Assembly (NCBI GenBank): GCA_016841905.1 | Contig: JAENYF010000034.1 | Coordinates: 1-34,234, forward strand | Direction of reading: 5' to 3' | DNA: 34,234 bases | Origin: Desulfoscipio geothermicus | GTDB lineage: Bacteria; Bacillota; Desulfotomaculia; Desulfotomaculales; Desulfallaceae | Shown here: one piece after another, positions 24,801 through 32,870 of the stretch | How the letters are laid out: every line of letters begins with the position of its first letter | Numbering within the stretch: position 1 is the stretch's first letter | The notes under the pieces: model-generated | What the model was told of the DNA's origin: nothing | Databases searched by the model: none | What the model saw: the letters and a program-made list of their open reading frames with translations, nothing else | Position numbers and translations under genes: made by a program

Positions 24801-25254
24801 TTCTTTAGAAAAGCGTGAGCAGGTCCTTATCGACATCGATAAGTCCTCGAAGATACGTAAGTCCCAGGATAACCCGGACATCATGAAGCTTTACCAGGAG
24901 TTCTACGGTCAACCAAATTCACAGTTAGCCCATGAACTGCTGCACACTTATTATTACCAGGTGCAAGGAGATACCCTGGGTGCCAAGGTGCTCAAAAAAA
25001 GTGACTCGGCCTTCCTGACCAGTGAATTTGAAATTTGCGTCTGCGATGCTTGTTCGGCCCAAGGCTCGAAGGAGTTATACCAGGCTACCTATAATAGTAT
25101 TCATGCTCAGAAAATGGATGCTTTTGTTAAAGTTAGAACGACCCGCCTGAAGGCCGGCCATGCCGGAGAAGACATCCATGTGACGCTGGACGGCAAAAAA
25201 ATCGAAGCGGCAGAGCTAAGCAATATCTATAAGGCGATCCGGGCCAACAGATAA
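21820..25254 (+). CDS. FAD-dependent oxidoreductase fused to [FeFe]-hydrogenase (group A)
   Basis: Encodes 1144 residues, a whole electron chain in one polypeptide, cytosolic. In order: [2Fe-2S] domain (C42, C54, C57, C73); Cys cluster HNADCVAPCVSTC (105-117); GltD-like flavin oxidoreductase with Cys motif VCGRVCPHPCEAAC (151-164), FAD site IIGAGPSGLTAAYY (207-220) and NADPH site VVVIGGGNTAIDCSR (about 330); two [4Fe-4S] sites (C624-C634, C667-C677); H-cluster domain with L1 TSCCPGW (773-779), L2 VPCIAKKYEA (829-838) and L3 MACPGGCISG (975-984); hydrogenase small-subunit-like helix; and a C-terminal ICVCDAC segment like a thioredoxin-type [2Fe-2S] piece. It couples NAD(P)H with H2 formation or uptake. 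L2 has Val where Met is usual. A terminator follows. Confidence 0.93.
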   Translation: MKSISKNKRIKVTVNGREMEVYDDLTILQALIQEDVEIPHLCYDIRLERANGNCGLCVVELGEGAEMREVKSCQTPIQAGMIIRTNSDHLKNYRKVRLAQLLSDHNADCVAPCVSTCPDNVDIQKYLRHIQAGNFTEALQVIKETNPFPVVCGRVCPHPCEAACRRNLVDAPVAINYVKRYVADLDLGSPKPWSPKVKPASGKKIVIIGAGPSGLTAAYYSAINGHDVTVFERQPHAGGMMRYGIPEYRLPKATLDKEIELIRNLGVRIVTGKAVGTHVMLTDLQQDFDAVYLAIGSWGTTPFQLEGVWTGIQYLEQNVKGLDTNTGNEVVVIGGGNTAIDCSRTALRNGAEKVTILYRRCREEMPAEPYEIEEAEYEGVNMMFLIYPEKIEITGDKKVLRCLKMQLGEPDRSGRRRPIPIEDSEIIIEADTVIAAIGQSTDTRFLYNDLPVRLNKWGDVDINGRTFETSESKIFAGGDCVTGPATVIQAIAAGRHAAESMDSFLTVGYAKVHHEDYSCSRGLLEDLPRWMYDDTPRLPRAVMPALDPETRKRNYAEVELGLSQEQAVAEAERCLQCGCKSRYDCDLRNAASDYNLEFKRPDYDRPYFPITDDHPFITRDHNKCISCGRCITACAEVEGPDILTFYMKHGRQLVGTKSGRPLEHTDCISCGHCVNACPCGALRYTSEKGKVFRALHDPSKTVVAFVAPAARAIIATRYGLSPEAATPFIAGLLKRLGFDKVFDNAFAADLTIMEETTEFLDRVTGQGVMPQFTSCCPGWVNFVERRYPEIIPHLSTCKSPQMMMGATIKNHFAQMAGLARQDLYVVSIVPCIAKKYEAKRQEFAPDGIPDVDAVLNSVEMLEMMDLKLIDPADVMPQEYDEPYRMVSGAGILFGNSGGVAEAALRMAVEKLSGVPLTDHLDFTEIRGFDGVKETTIEANGVKVRVAVISGLHNAEPIIQKVARGEEVGYDLIEIMACPGGCISGAGHPVPEKIDSLEKREQVLIDIDKSSKIRKSQDNPDIMKLYQEFYGQPNSQLAHELLHTYYYQVQGDTLGAKVLKKSDSAFLTSEFEICVCDACSAQGSKELYQATYNSIHAQKMDAFVKVRTTRLKAGHAGEDIHVTLDGKKIEAAELSNIYKAIRANR

Positions 25255-25288
25255 TTGATACGGACAAGCTAATCATTCATATAGTTGG

Positions 25289-25314
25289 AAAAAGCCCTAA
25301 CTAAAGGGCTTTTT
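25289..25314 (+). terminator. bidirectional intrinsic terminator after the hydrogenase gene
   Basis: AAAAAGCCCT (25289-25298) and AGGGCTTTTT (25305-25314) form a strong stem with T-runs on both strands. It could serve the hydrogenase gene and the convergent oadB. Confidence 0.85.
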
Positions 25315-25432
25315 CACACTTAAATTGCATATCACTTGGCTGATCAGTTAATTAATTATCCTTCAGTTAGTTCTCTTTGTTCGCCATCAAAAATGATTTT
25401 TCATCGAACGTTTAGAAAGCTATACTAAACTG

Positions 25433-26545
25433 TTACGTTAATGCAGTAATAAACGCACCGGCCGCTACAGCCGTACCAATAACACCGGCCACGTTGGGCC
25501 CCATGGCATGCATTAGTAAGTAGTTTTGCTGATTGGCCTCCATGCCCATGTTCTGGACCACCCGGGCCGCCATAGGCACAGCAGATACGCCCGCAGCGCC
25601 GATAAGCGGGTTAACCTTGTTTTTGACTAACAGATTCATTAATTTGGCTAACAATACACCGAAGCCCGTAGCAAAGGCAAAGGCCACTACGCCCATGATG
25701 AATACGCCGATGGTTTTAGGAGTCAAGAAAACTGCCGCAGTCATAGTGGAACCAACTGCTACACCGAGAATAATGGTGACAATGTTCATTAAGGCATTAC
25801 GGCTAACATCGGTCAACCGCTCTACTGCACCACTCTCCATGAACAAGTTACCCAGCATAAACATAGCAATGAGCGGGGCTGACGCAGGTACCAGTAATAT
25901 AATAATGAGCGCCCCCAAAATGGGGAATAGAATTTTTTCCGCCTTGCTGGGCCAGCGATTCATTTGCATAACCATGGCCCGTTCTTCTTTGGTGGTTAAC
26001 ATCTTGGCAATAGGTGGAATTATAATCGGAACCAATGCCATGTAAGAATATGCCGCTACCGCAACCGAACCCATCATGTGCGGCGCCAAGTTGGCGGATA
26101 GGAAAATGGAAGTCGGGCCGTCGGCACCGCCGATAATACCAATACAGGCTGCTTCGTATACGGTGAAGCCCAGCAATAAGGCACCAAGGAAAGCACCGTA
26201 AACACCAATTTGAGCTGCCGCGCCAAGAAGTAGTGTTTTAGGATTCGCAAGCACCGGCCCAAAGTCGGTCATTGCACCCAGCCCTAGAAAAATAAGTGGC
26301 GGAATTAATTCATTAGCAATTCCGTAGTGGTAAAAGATATAAAAAAGCCCACCCTCTTCTAAAAGGCCGGTCAAAGGTAAGTTAGCCATAAATATCCCAA
26401 AGCCGATGGGCAATAGGAGTAATGGCTCAACCCCTTTTTTGATGGCCAGATATAAAAGGACAAATGCAATCAGCCACATGGCAATTTGGCCTATAGTCAC
26501 CTGCCATAAACCCCAACTACTTATAACCTCAGCTAATTGTTCCAT
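25433..26545 (-). CDS. oadB: sodium ion-translocating decarboxylase subunit beta
   Basis: Encodes 370 residues with about nine hydrophobic segments. It is the membrane subunit that couples decarboxylation of a carboxybiotin to Na+ export (oxaloacetate, methylmalonyl-CoA or glutaconyl-CoA decarboxylases). Family motifs: PLLLLPIGFGIFMANLP, GLGAMTDFGPVLANPKT, and the Na+-channel segment GIIGGADGPTSIFLS (about residues 137-151), plus AAGVSAVPMAARVVQ and HAMGPNVAGVIGTAVAAG near the C-terminus. The start has GGAGGAT upstream. The gamma-like subunit gene lies 86 bp upstream on the same strand. No carboxyltransferase or biotin carrier gene is present in the window, so which acid is used cannot be told. 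Confidence 0.93.
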   Translation of the reverse strand: MEQLAEVISSWGLWQVTIGQIAMWLIAFVLLYLAIKKGVEPLLLLPIGFGIFMANLPLTGLLEEGGLFYIFYHYGIANELIPPLIFLGLGAMTDFGPVLANPKTLLLGAAAQIGVYGAFLGALLLGFTVYEAACIGIIGGADGPTSIFLSANLAPHMMGSVAVAAYSYMALVPIIIPPIAKMLTTKEERAMVMQMNRWPSKAEKILFPILGALIIILLVPASAPLIAMFMLGNLFMESGAVERLTDVSRNALMNIVTIILGVAVGSTMTAAVFLTPKTIGVFIMGVVAFAFATGFGVLLAKLMNLLVKNKVNPLIGAAGVSAVPMAARVVQNMGMEANQQNYLLMHAMGPNVAGVIGTAVAAGAFITALT

Positions 26546-26631
26546 ACAAAATCCTCCTAATTATTATAACTACATTAACCCGGACTCCATTGTTAGAGCC
26601 CAACTTGAATCATTTTACCCTTGGCTAAAAA

Positions 26632-26781
26632 TTACCCGGTTTGTTTTTCTGTTTGTTTTTTAGCCAGGCTTTCTGTTACACTGCCGGTAATTGTCACTAC
26701 AATTTGCAAAACAAACAGTACCGCAAAAACAGATACTACTCCCGATACCGCCACCATTGTGGCTTGACCCCAGTCAACCAT
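26632..26781 (-). CDS. small OadG-like (gamma/delta) subunit of the Na+ decarboxylase
   Basis: Encodes 49 residues. ATG at 26781 behind GGGAGGTTATAT. A single membrane helix (VAVSGVVSVFAVLFVLQIVV, residues about 10-29) follows a short lumenal start MVDWGQATM, and a Lys/Gln-rich tail ends the protein (SLAKKQTEKQTG). Size, topology and position next to oadB fit the small anchor subunit that holds the decarboxylase complex at the membrane; it is shorter than typical OadG (about 80-110). Confidence 0.75.
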   Translation of the reverse strand: MVDWGQATMVAVSGVVSVFAVLFVLQIVVTITGSVTESLAKKQTEKQTG

Positions 26782-26935
26782 AATATATAACCTCCCTTCC
26801 ATTAATTTAATAAATACTTAACTTTCAGAGTTCGAAACTAACTAAAATTTAATCAAATAACTATTTAAAAAAATAAGCAAAGCACCTTTTTCTGTAATTA
26901 TGTAGTAAAGACTCGATTTACGGGATTTGAACACA

Positions 26936-27293
26936 CCTCGGTTTGATTGGCGAAAACTTTAACTTAAACTTGAAATTGGCGGCCGGATTATAAGATTTTT
27001 TTTTAACTGTGAGCAAATTGATGACCGTGCACATGGAATTATCTTTACCAGTTCTGCGATGAGGTTGTCGATATCGATTTGCGCAAGCTTTTTTACCTGT
27101 TAAATTTGCTTAAACAAGCTTTGCAAGAAAACCTGTTTTTGCCTGAACCTGTCGTGAGTGAATTTATTCCAAGGTTTACGGATAAATTGCCGAATTCTTG
27201 AAAGTTAGGTTATATCAGCAAACTGCATAATTATGATTTTGGGTCACTCCAAAAGTTAAGTTAACAGTCATCATGGCTTGTACTCAACATAAG
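26936..27293 (+). repeat. tandem direct repeat, copy 1
   Basis: About 358 bases from CCTCGGTTTGATTGGCG to TACTCAACATAAG, repeated 371 bp on. It holds a decayed reading frame: GAGGTTGTCGATATCGAT opens EVVDIDLRKLFYLLNLL, then KQALQENLFLPEPVVSEFI, interrupted by TGA shortly after RFTDKLPNS. No family recognised. Confidence 0.8.
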
Positions 27294-27306
27294 CAAATTG
27301 AACAAC

Positions 27307-27639
27307 CCTCGGTTTGATTGGCGAAAACTTTAGCTTAAACTTGAAATTGGCGGCCGGATTATAAGATATTTTTAACTGTAAAAAATTGATGACCGTGCAC
27401 ATGGAATTATCTTTACCAGTTCTGCGATGAAGTTGCCTTTACCTGTTAATTTGTTTAAACAAGCTTTGCGAAAAAACCTGTTTTTGCCTGAATCTGTCGT
27501 AAGTGAATTTATTCCAAGGTTTATGGATAAATTGCCTAATTTCTTGAAAGTTAAGTTATATCAGCAAACTGCATAATTATGATTTTGGGTCACTCCGAAA
27601 GTTAAGTTAATAGTCATCCTGGCCTGTACTCAACATAAG
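27307..27639 (+). repeat. tandem direct repeat, copy 2
   Basis: About 333 bases, high identity to copy 1, with small deletions (for example the segment around GTCGATATCGATTTGCGC is missing). The relic frame here continues LPNFLKVKLYQQTA to TAA. Each copy has a different frame-breaking change, so the pair is a duplicated non-functional gene end or a mobile-element remnant. Confidence 0.8.
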
Positions 27640-28395
27640 TATAATTTTGATCGCGTTAAATTGTTGACCAAAATCACATAATCATTGCGTAGGTAATCAA
27701 ATGAATTTAGAATTCAACCTACATTTAATTATTTTTCTTATTCCTTCTGTTTAAACTAAGCAACATTAGTACCAGATGTAATCCAATGTCCCGCTAGCCA
27801 GTATATCTTAACTATAAATTAAAGCTTAACACAGAATTCATAGCACTTGGCAAGGAGGCCTAAATTGCGCAGAGTTTTATATATTATGTAAATACTCATA
27901 CGAGACATTGCTGCAATTATATAGCGAGTTATATTCAATTAACACGAACGGCGATTCTACATGCATCATACAAAAATGCTTAAGCTAATGTAAGCTTTCA
28001 AAACCATGCAAAAATACATAGGTTATGTTGAAAAGCAAAGAAAAAAATTCTTAGCTTATTATTAATAATCATCCTTTCCTTATAATAACATTATCATTGC
28101 CAATTCAATACCCAGATCTTATTCAAAATGGCACAAGGTTCTCGAGCGTATCTCGGTATATACTAGGTTAAAATTCAACTATACATGGACCATCTGTGAT
28201 AAATTCGTGACCTCACCGAGCTTTAATGAACTGTAGGCTATTCCAACGAAATTGGAGTGTTCGGTTATAAACAGGACGCCTTACTGGAGCCAACTAAGCG
28301 GCCCATGCCTTAAAGCAGAACCAGTCCACCATCATACGCAAAATCAGCCGTCTTAATTCCAACGGCCTAACTAAATAAGCTAGGCCGTACGACTC
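27640..28395 (+). other. AT-rich gene-free stretch
   Basis: No supported gene in about 750 bases. An AAGGAGG ribosome-type site before TTG at 27866 leads to only eight codons (LRRVLYIM). Short hairpins occur near 28239 (TCCAACGAAATTGGA) and at 28362-28388. No tRNA, riboswitch or insertion-sequence ends are recognised. Confidence 0.5.
28362..28388 (-). terminator. hairpin after copZ
   Basis: ACGGCCTA (28362-28369) and TAGGCCGT (28381-28388) form an 8-bp GC-rich stem 7 bp beyond the copZ stop. The T-tract is poor. Confidence 0.5.
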
Positions 28396-28593
28396 CTAAC
28401 CCACTACTTCATAACCGGCTTGCCGGATAGCATCGGCTATCTGCTCCCGATCTGCAGAACCGATTATCTTGACCTCTTTATTAATTAAATCCACCTGCAC
28501 GTTTTCCACACCGGCAATGCCTTTAACCGCTTTTTTCACGGCCATTTCACAATGATGGCAGCTCATGCCTTCCACTCTTAGCTTCTGGTTCAT
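28396..28593 (-). CDS. copZ: heavy-metal-associated domain protein, copper chaperone-like
   Basis: Encodes 65 residues. The ATG at 28593 is chosen because AAGGAGGTGA lies upstream and the HMA domain begins at once; a longer open frame to 28824 lacks a ribosome site. The metal-binding loop VEGMSCHHCEMAVKKAV (CxxC at about residues 12-15, with His between the cysteines) and the second strand VQVDLINKEVKI are standard for CopZ-like Cu(I) chaperones. The HH pair inside CxxC is uncommon and may shift metal preference. No copper ATPase is nearby, so its partner is elsewhere. Confidence 0.85.
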   Translation of the reverse strand: MNQKLRVEGMSCHHCEMAVKKAVKGIAGVENVQVDLINKEVKIIGSADREQIADAIRQAGYEVVG

Positions 28594-28759
28594 CTCCGCA
28601 TTCACCTCCTTGCCATGCAGCTGAATACTAGATAAGACCCCATTGAGCAATAGAGCCTTATGATTGCTATGTTCATGGTTGCCTGCTTCCGGGCAATATT
28701 TATCCCCTGGCCTGGTTATAATAAAGTGTAGCAAAAATTTGGCCAGAGAGGTTAACACC

Positions 28760-28921
28760 ATGCAAACTGAAAATAGCAGCAAGTCAATCATTAAAAAAAG
28801 CAATCTCGATAAATACCATGCCAAATCAGTCCATATTAAGGATACCAGCGGACAAACTACAGCTCCTAACCATTACGGCAATAGCGCGGTATACGTAGCC
28901 AAGGAGGCCAAAGAAGACTAA
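28760..28921 (+). CDS. hypothetical small Lys-rich protein
   Basis: Encodes 53 residues (starts MQTENSSKSIIKKSNLDKY; ends VYVAKEAKED). AGAGAGG lies upstream. Charged and probably disordered; no domain or family recognised. On the opposite strand an overlapping hydrophobic frame exists, so the coding strand is not certain. Confidence 0.35.
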   Translation: MQTENSSKSIIKKSNLDKYHAKSVHIKDTSGQTTAPNHYGNSAVYVAKEAKED

Positions 28922-28977
28922 AAAGTGTAAACTAATATCAGCCTAACCCAGCAGACGCTCCGTGCCAACAAACGAAG

Positions 28978-29256
28978 TTATGATACCATTTGTTCGGTAA
29001 AAGAGATTACAATAGCCTCGTCAACCTGCTGCATTATCTCCGGCTTTGCGTAAAGCAGCCGGGCGGTATCTTCGAAAGAAAGCTCCGGGTCATCCTCGGC
29101 CAAAAGCGCCCAAACCACAGTAATAAAGGCATGCAAATTAACTTGCTTAAGCTCCTCAATAGCAGCTTCTGTAGACCCGTACTTTTCGTTAATCCGGGCT
29201 ATCGTTGCTTCTGTAAGCTTAAAATTACGTGCCCGATCCAGCATCACTTGCGCCAT
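28978..29256 (-). CDS. hypothetical protein, distantly phage tail-chaperone-like
   Basis: Encodes 92 residues, all helical in character: FKLTEATIARINEKYGSTEA then AIEELKQVNLHAF, TVVWALLAEDDPELSFED and ARLLYA. The pattern of an INEKYGS motif followed by a helix and LLWA-type segment resembles phage tail-assembly chaperone proteins, but no other phage genes are present. Only a weak ribosome site (AGGTGA, about 20 bases upstream) is seen. It lies between the copZ area and adhE. Function unassigned. Confidence 0.5.
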   Translation of the reverse strand: MAQVMLDRARNFKLTEATIARINEKYGSTEAAIEELKQVNLHAFITVVWALLAEDDPELSFEDTARLLYAKPEIMQQVDEAIVISFTEQMVS

Positions 29257-29531
29257 GACAGCAGCCTGGCTTTCACCTAGCCAACTTCTCTATCCTACCA
29301 GGCCTAACTCCCTTCTATAACGTATTTTTAATCATATCCTAACAATTATCAGGCCTTATTAAAGCAGCACTGCTTGCTGCCCGGGAGTGTCCCATTAACT
29401 GTATTAGCCAAATGTGCATACAGCCTGATTATGGCAATCAGCTGTTTTATATTAATCTATCATAAAAACCGGGGTTATCCAAGTACAGCAGATAAGAAAA
29501 AACGAGAAGCTGTTCCCCCTAATTTCACCAG

Positions 29532-32150
29532 CTAAGCGTGCGGGTGGTCGTAAGCCCGCAGTAAAATGCCGGCCAGTTCTTTAATCAGGGGCATGCGCGG
29601 GTTGGCACTGGTTGACTGGTCCTCAAAAGCATTTTCAGCCAGCTCGGGTACCTTTTGCTTGAACAGCGCTTCGTTAACGCCACACTGGGCAATGGTATCC
29701 GGTATGCCCACCCTTGCCCGCAATTTTTCTACGCCGGAGATTAGGCTGTTGATCCCCTCTTCCACCGTGCGCGCCGGCATACCAAGAAAAGCAGCCATCT
29801 GCCTATACTTTTCCGGGGCCTGGAAATATTCGTACTGCGGGAAAGAGGCGAACTTACTGGGCGACCCCGCATTATACCTGATCACATGGGGTAGCAAAAC
29901 AGCGTTAGCCCGGCCGTGGGTAATATGAAACTCCCCGCCCAGCTTGTGAGCCAAGCTGTGGTTGATGCCCAAAAAAGCATTGGTAAAAGCCATGCCCGCT
30001 ATACAAGAGGCGTTATGCATTTTGCTCCGAGCTTCAAAATTATCCTTTTCCCCATAACTGGCTGGCAAATAATCAAACACCAACTCGGTTGCCTTCATCG
30101 CCATCGCATCGGTATAGTCCGAGGCCATCACCGAAACATAAGCCTCCAGGGCATGGGTCAGCACATCAAGACCGGTGTCGGCGATAACCGCCGGGGGTAG
30201 TGTGACGACGAAGTCCGGGTCAATAATCGCCACATCGGGAGTCAGCTCATAATCGGCCAGGGGGTATTTGATATTTTCGCCCTTGTGGGTAATTACCGCG
30301 AAGGCGCTTACTTCTGAGCCGGTACCGCTGGTGGTTGGTATAGCAACAAGCTGAGCCTTCCTCCCCATTTTAGGATACTTGTAGGTGCGCTCGCGAATAT
30401 CCATGAATTTCAGGCGCAGAAAGTCAAACTCCACCTCTGGATGCTCATAAAACAGCCACATGGCCTTGGCGGCGTCAATGGGCGAACCGCCCCCCAGGGC
30501 GATGATGGCGTCGGGTCGGAACTGCTTCATCACCTCGACACCCTTCTGCACCGTTTCTACCGATGGGTCCGGCTCTACGTTGGAGAATATTTCTATACTG
30601 ACCGGGTTATTGCGTTTATTTAAATGGTAGACCACTTTATCCACAAAACCGAGCTTTACAATCCCCGGGTCGGTAACAATGAGCGCCCTGGTTATGCCCT
30701 GCATTTTTTGCAAATACTGCACCGAGCCTGAAGTGAAGTAAATGCGCTCGGGTACCCTGAACCACTGCAGCTTGTCCCGTCGACCGGTAACCCGCTTGAT
30801 ATTAATCAGATTATCCACACTGACATTGGAAGTAGTGGCATTGCGGCCCATCGAGCCGCAACCCAAGGTGAGTGAAGGTGTGTTGACATTGTAGATGTCC
30901 CCGATAGCCCCGTGAGTGGACGGGGAATTGATGATAATCCGTCCGGTGCGCATGCGCCGGGAAAATTCGGCCAGCACATCTTTATCTTCAGTATGCAGCA
31001 CCGCCGAATGGCCGAGGCCCCCAAAGCCTACAATTTCCTCACAACGCTTGATACCCTCCTGGTAACCGGCTACCTGGTAGCAAGCCAGGACAGGACTCAG
31101 CTTTTCCATAGACAGGGGATGTCCGAGCCCCACCTCCTCCTGAGGTGCCACCAGCACTTTGGTATCCATGAGCACTTCAAATCCCGCCAACTGCGCGATA
31201 GCAAAGGCAGATTGTCCTACAATGGCAGGATTTAAGGCACAGTTTTCACCTTTTACCGCCAACGCTTCAAGCTTATCGGTTTCTTGCTTGTTAAGGAAGT
31301 AGCAGCCATACTCTTGCATTAGGCTAGTGACTTCTTGGTAAATATCCAGGTCTATGATCACCGACTGTTCCGAGGCGCAAATCAGGCCATTATCGAATGT
31401 TTTACTTAATATCAAGTCGGTTACCGCCCGCCTAATATTAGCTGATTTTTCAATATAGCAAGGCACATTACCCGGCCCTACCCCCAGAGCCGGCTTGCCC
31501 GTGCTGTAAGCTGCCCGCACCATTCCTGCTCCCCCGGTAGCCAGGATCAATTGCACTCCGGGATGGTTCATCAGGTAGTTGGTGGCTTCCAGTGAGGGCT
31601 GTTCTATCCAGCTAATGCAGTTTTCCGGTGCCCCGGCGGCCAGCGCAGCGTTGTACATCACCCGGGCAGCTGACGCACTGCAGCTTTGCGCCCCGGGGTG
31701 AAAACTAAAAATCACCGGGTTGGCTGTTTTCAGGCAAATCAACGATTTAAACATGGTGGTGGAGGTGGGGTTGGTAACGGGCACCACGGCGGCAATCACC
31801 CCTACCGGCTCGGCCACCTCCATTAAGTCCTCTTCTTCATTGAGACTGATCACGCCGACAGTTTTTTTATATTTAATACTGTGATAGATAGATTCGGTAG
31901 CAAATATATTTTTTATCGATTTATCTTCATAAACGCCCTTTTTGGTTTCGTCCACCGCCAGCTTGGCCAGTTCCATGTGCCGGTCCAGACCGGCCAGGGC
32001 CATAGATTTGACTATACCATCAATTTGCTCCTGGGCTAAACGCAGTAAAGCCTGCTGGGCCTGCACCGCCTTTTCCACCAGCCTGTCCACCATTGACTCA
32101 TGCTCATCACCAATATGCTGGTTCTCCGACTTGTTATTTGGCTCGTTCAT
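29532..32150 (-). CDS. adhE: bifunctional acetaldehyde-CoA/alcohol dehydrogenase
   Basis: Encodes 872 residues. It reduces acetyl-CoA to ethanol with NADH in two steps, or runs in reverse, and forms long helical filaments in known cases. N-terminal aldehyde dehydrogenase domain (residues about 25-450) with VGVIAAVVPVTNPTST and catalytic Cys in LICASEQSV (C258). C-terminal iron-dependent alcohol dehydrogenase (about 465-870) with GGGSPIDAAKAMW, the metal-site helix DVLTHALEAYVS, and GINHSLAHKLGGEFHITHG. The length is normal. The ATG overlaps the stop of the BON gene by 4 bases, so translation is coupled. Expected in fermentative or syntrophic ethanol metabolism, linked to H2 through the hydrogenase. 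Confidence 0.96.
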   Translation of the reverse strand: MNEPNNKSENQHIGDEHESMVDRLVEKAVQAQQALLRLAQEQIDGIVKSMALAGLDRHMELAKLAVDETKKGVYEDKSIKNIFATESIYHSIKYKKTVGVISLNEEEDLMEVAEPVGVIAAVVPVTNPTSTTMFKSLICLKTANPVIFSFHPGAQSCSASAARVMYNAALAAGAPENCISWIEQPSLEATNYLMNHPGVQLILATGGAGMVRAAYSTGKPALGVGPGNVPCYIEKSANIRRAVTDLILSKTFDNGLICASEQSVIIDLDIYQEVTSLMQEYGCYFLNKQETDKLEALAVKGENCALNPAIVGQSAFAIAQLAGFEVLMDTKVLVAPQEEVGLGHPLSMEKLSPVLACYQVAGYQEGIKRCEEIVGFGGLGHSAVLHTEDKDVLAEFSRRMRTGRIIINSPSTHGAIGDIYNVNTPSLTLGCGSMGRNATTSNVSVDNLINIKRVTGRRDKLQWFRVPERIYFTSGSVQYLQKMQGITRALIVTDPGIVKLGFVDKVVYHLNKRNNPVSIEIFSNVEPDPSVETVQKGVEVMKQFRPDAIIALGGGSPIDAAKAMWLFYEHPEVEFDFLRLKFMDIRERTYKYPKMGRKAQLVAIPTTSGTGSEVSAFAVITHKGENIKYPLADYELTPDVAIIDPDFVVTLPPAVIADTGLDVLTHALEAYVSVMASDYTDAMAMKATELVFDYLPASYGEKDNFEARSKMHNASCIAGMAFTNAFLGINHSLAHKLGGEFHITHGRANAVLLPHVIRYNAGSPSKFASFPQYEYFQAPEKYRQMAAFLGMPARTVEEGINSLISGVEKLRARVGIPDTIAQCGVNEALFKQKVPELAENAFEDQSTSANPRMPLIKELAGILLRAYDHPHA

Positions 32151-32701
32151 AGTAGGCCCCCGCTTTTAAAAATTCTCAGCACATCGTTTTCCCTGTCATT
32201 GTTTACCTGGTGGTGGAAGATTTCTTCAATGCTTTCTTCATCATAGCCGCCATCCGGCTTAATTTTCAGCTGGCTGACCACCTTAATCACGCCCCGGGCT
32301 TTGGACGCGCTGGCTATCGCCTCCTGTTCCTCCTCCTGCGATGCTGCCCGGCCTACAAGGAAAACCGTACCGTCCACCGATTTGGCCCCCACATGGCGCA
32401 AGTTCACCTGGGAATTAGCCTCCAGTTCCTCCATGACCTCCATGGTCACCGCACTATCGTTAATTGCCCCGTCCGTGCTTACCGCCAGACCCAGTTCCAC
32501 CCTTTTCACCCCGGGCATCCCGGCAAGCTTTTCCCGCAGCCTGTTTTGCTCGGCTAACGCGTCCACCACGCCGCTTACCTGCACCTCACCATCGATCACA
32601 TTGGCCTTTAAAGCATAACCCCGTAAATCCTGATCCTGCTCAAGCATTTGTTGGACTTTCTGCTGCAGTGCTGTATCCTTGTCTTCAGATTTACCCGGCA
32701 T
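32147..32701 (-). CDS. BON-domain protein translationally coupled to adhE
   Basis: Encodes 184 residues. Two BON domains: about 10-75 (KVQQMLEQDQDLRGYALK then ANVIDGEVQVSGVVDAL and VKRVELGL) and about 85-155 (VEELEANSQVNLRHVGAKS-like, DGTVFLVGRAASQEEEQEA, GVIKVVSQL). There is no signal peptide, so it is cytosolic, unlike most BON proteins of outer-membrane bacteria. Its stop overlaps the adhE start (ATGA). Ribosome site AGGAAAGGA. The tight pairing with AdhE hints at a role in its assembly or localisation, which is inferred. Confidence 0.88.
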   Translation of the reverse strand: MPGKSEDKDTALQQKVQQMLEQDQDLRGYALKANVIDGEVQVSGVVDALAEQNRLREKLAGMPGVKRVELGLAVSTDGAINDSAVTMEVMEELEANSQVNLRHVGAKSVDGTVFLVGRAASQEEEQEAIASASKARGVIKVVSQLKIKPDGGYDEESIEEIFHHQVNNDRENDVLRIFKSGGLL

Positions 32702-32870
32702 CAGACACCAGTCCTTTCCTTATTTATATATTTAGATTGCTAACCCAAGTTGTCTCGATATTTTACAACTTAATGCTTATTATGGCCGGGCAATTATTTG
32801 TGTATGAGTAAAAAAAATGTGTTATGATATGAAGAAAACGATACAATAACAATCTTGGCGGGGGGCAGGC

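Noticed and set aside
27150-27290. TGA in the repeat-copy relic as another Sec codon (PNS-TGA-KLGY)
   Set aside because: The second copy differs by one base at this point and runs in another frame, there is no ribosome site or start, and no hairpin in the SECIS position.
26936-27639. CRISPR array
   Set aside because: Only two long direct repeats with no short repeat-spacer pattern and no cas genes.
28594-28824. Upstream extension of copZ on the minus strand with a hydrophobic start (MAWYLSRLLFLMIDLLLF)
   Set aside because: No ribosome site in front, a strong one just before the HMA domain, and overlap with a plausible plus-strand small gene. A real membrane peptide cannot be fully excluded.
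32750-32768. Rex-like operator TTGT...ACAA upstream of the BON/adhE unit
   Set aside because: The half-sites are 11 bases apart instead of the usual 10 and the inner bases do not match the consensus; too weak to list as a site.
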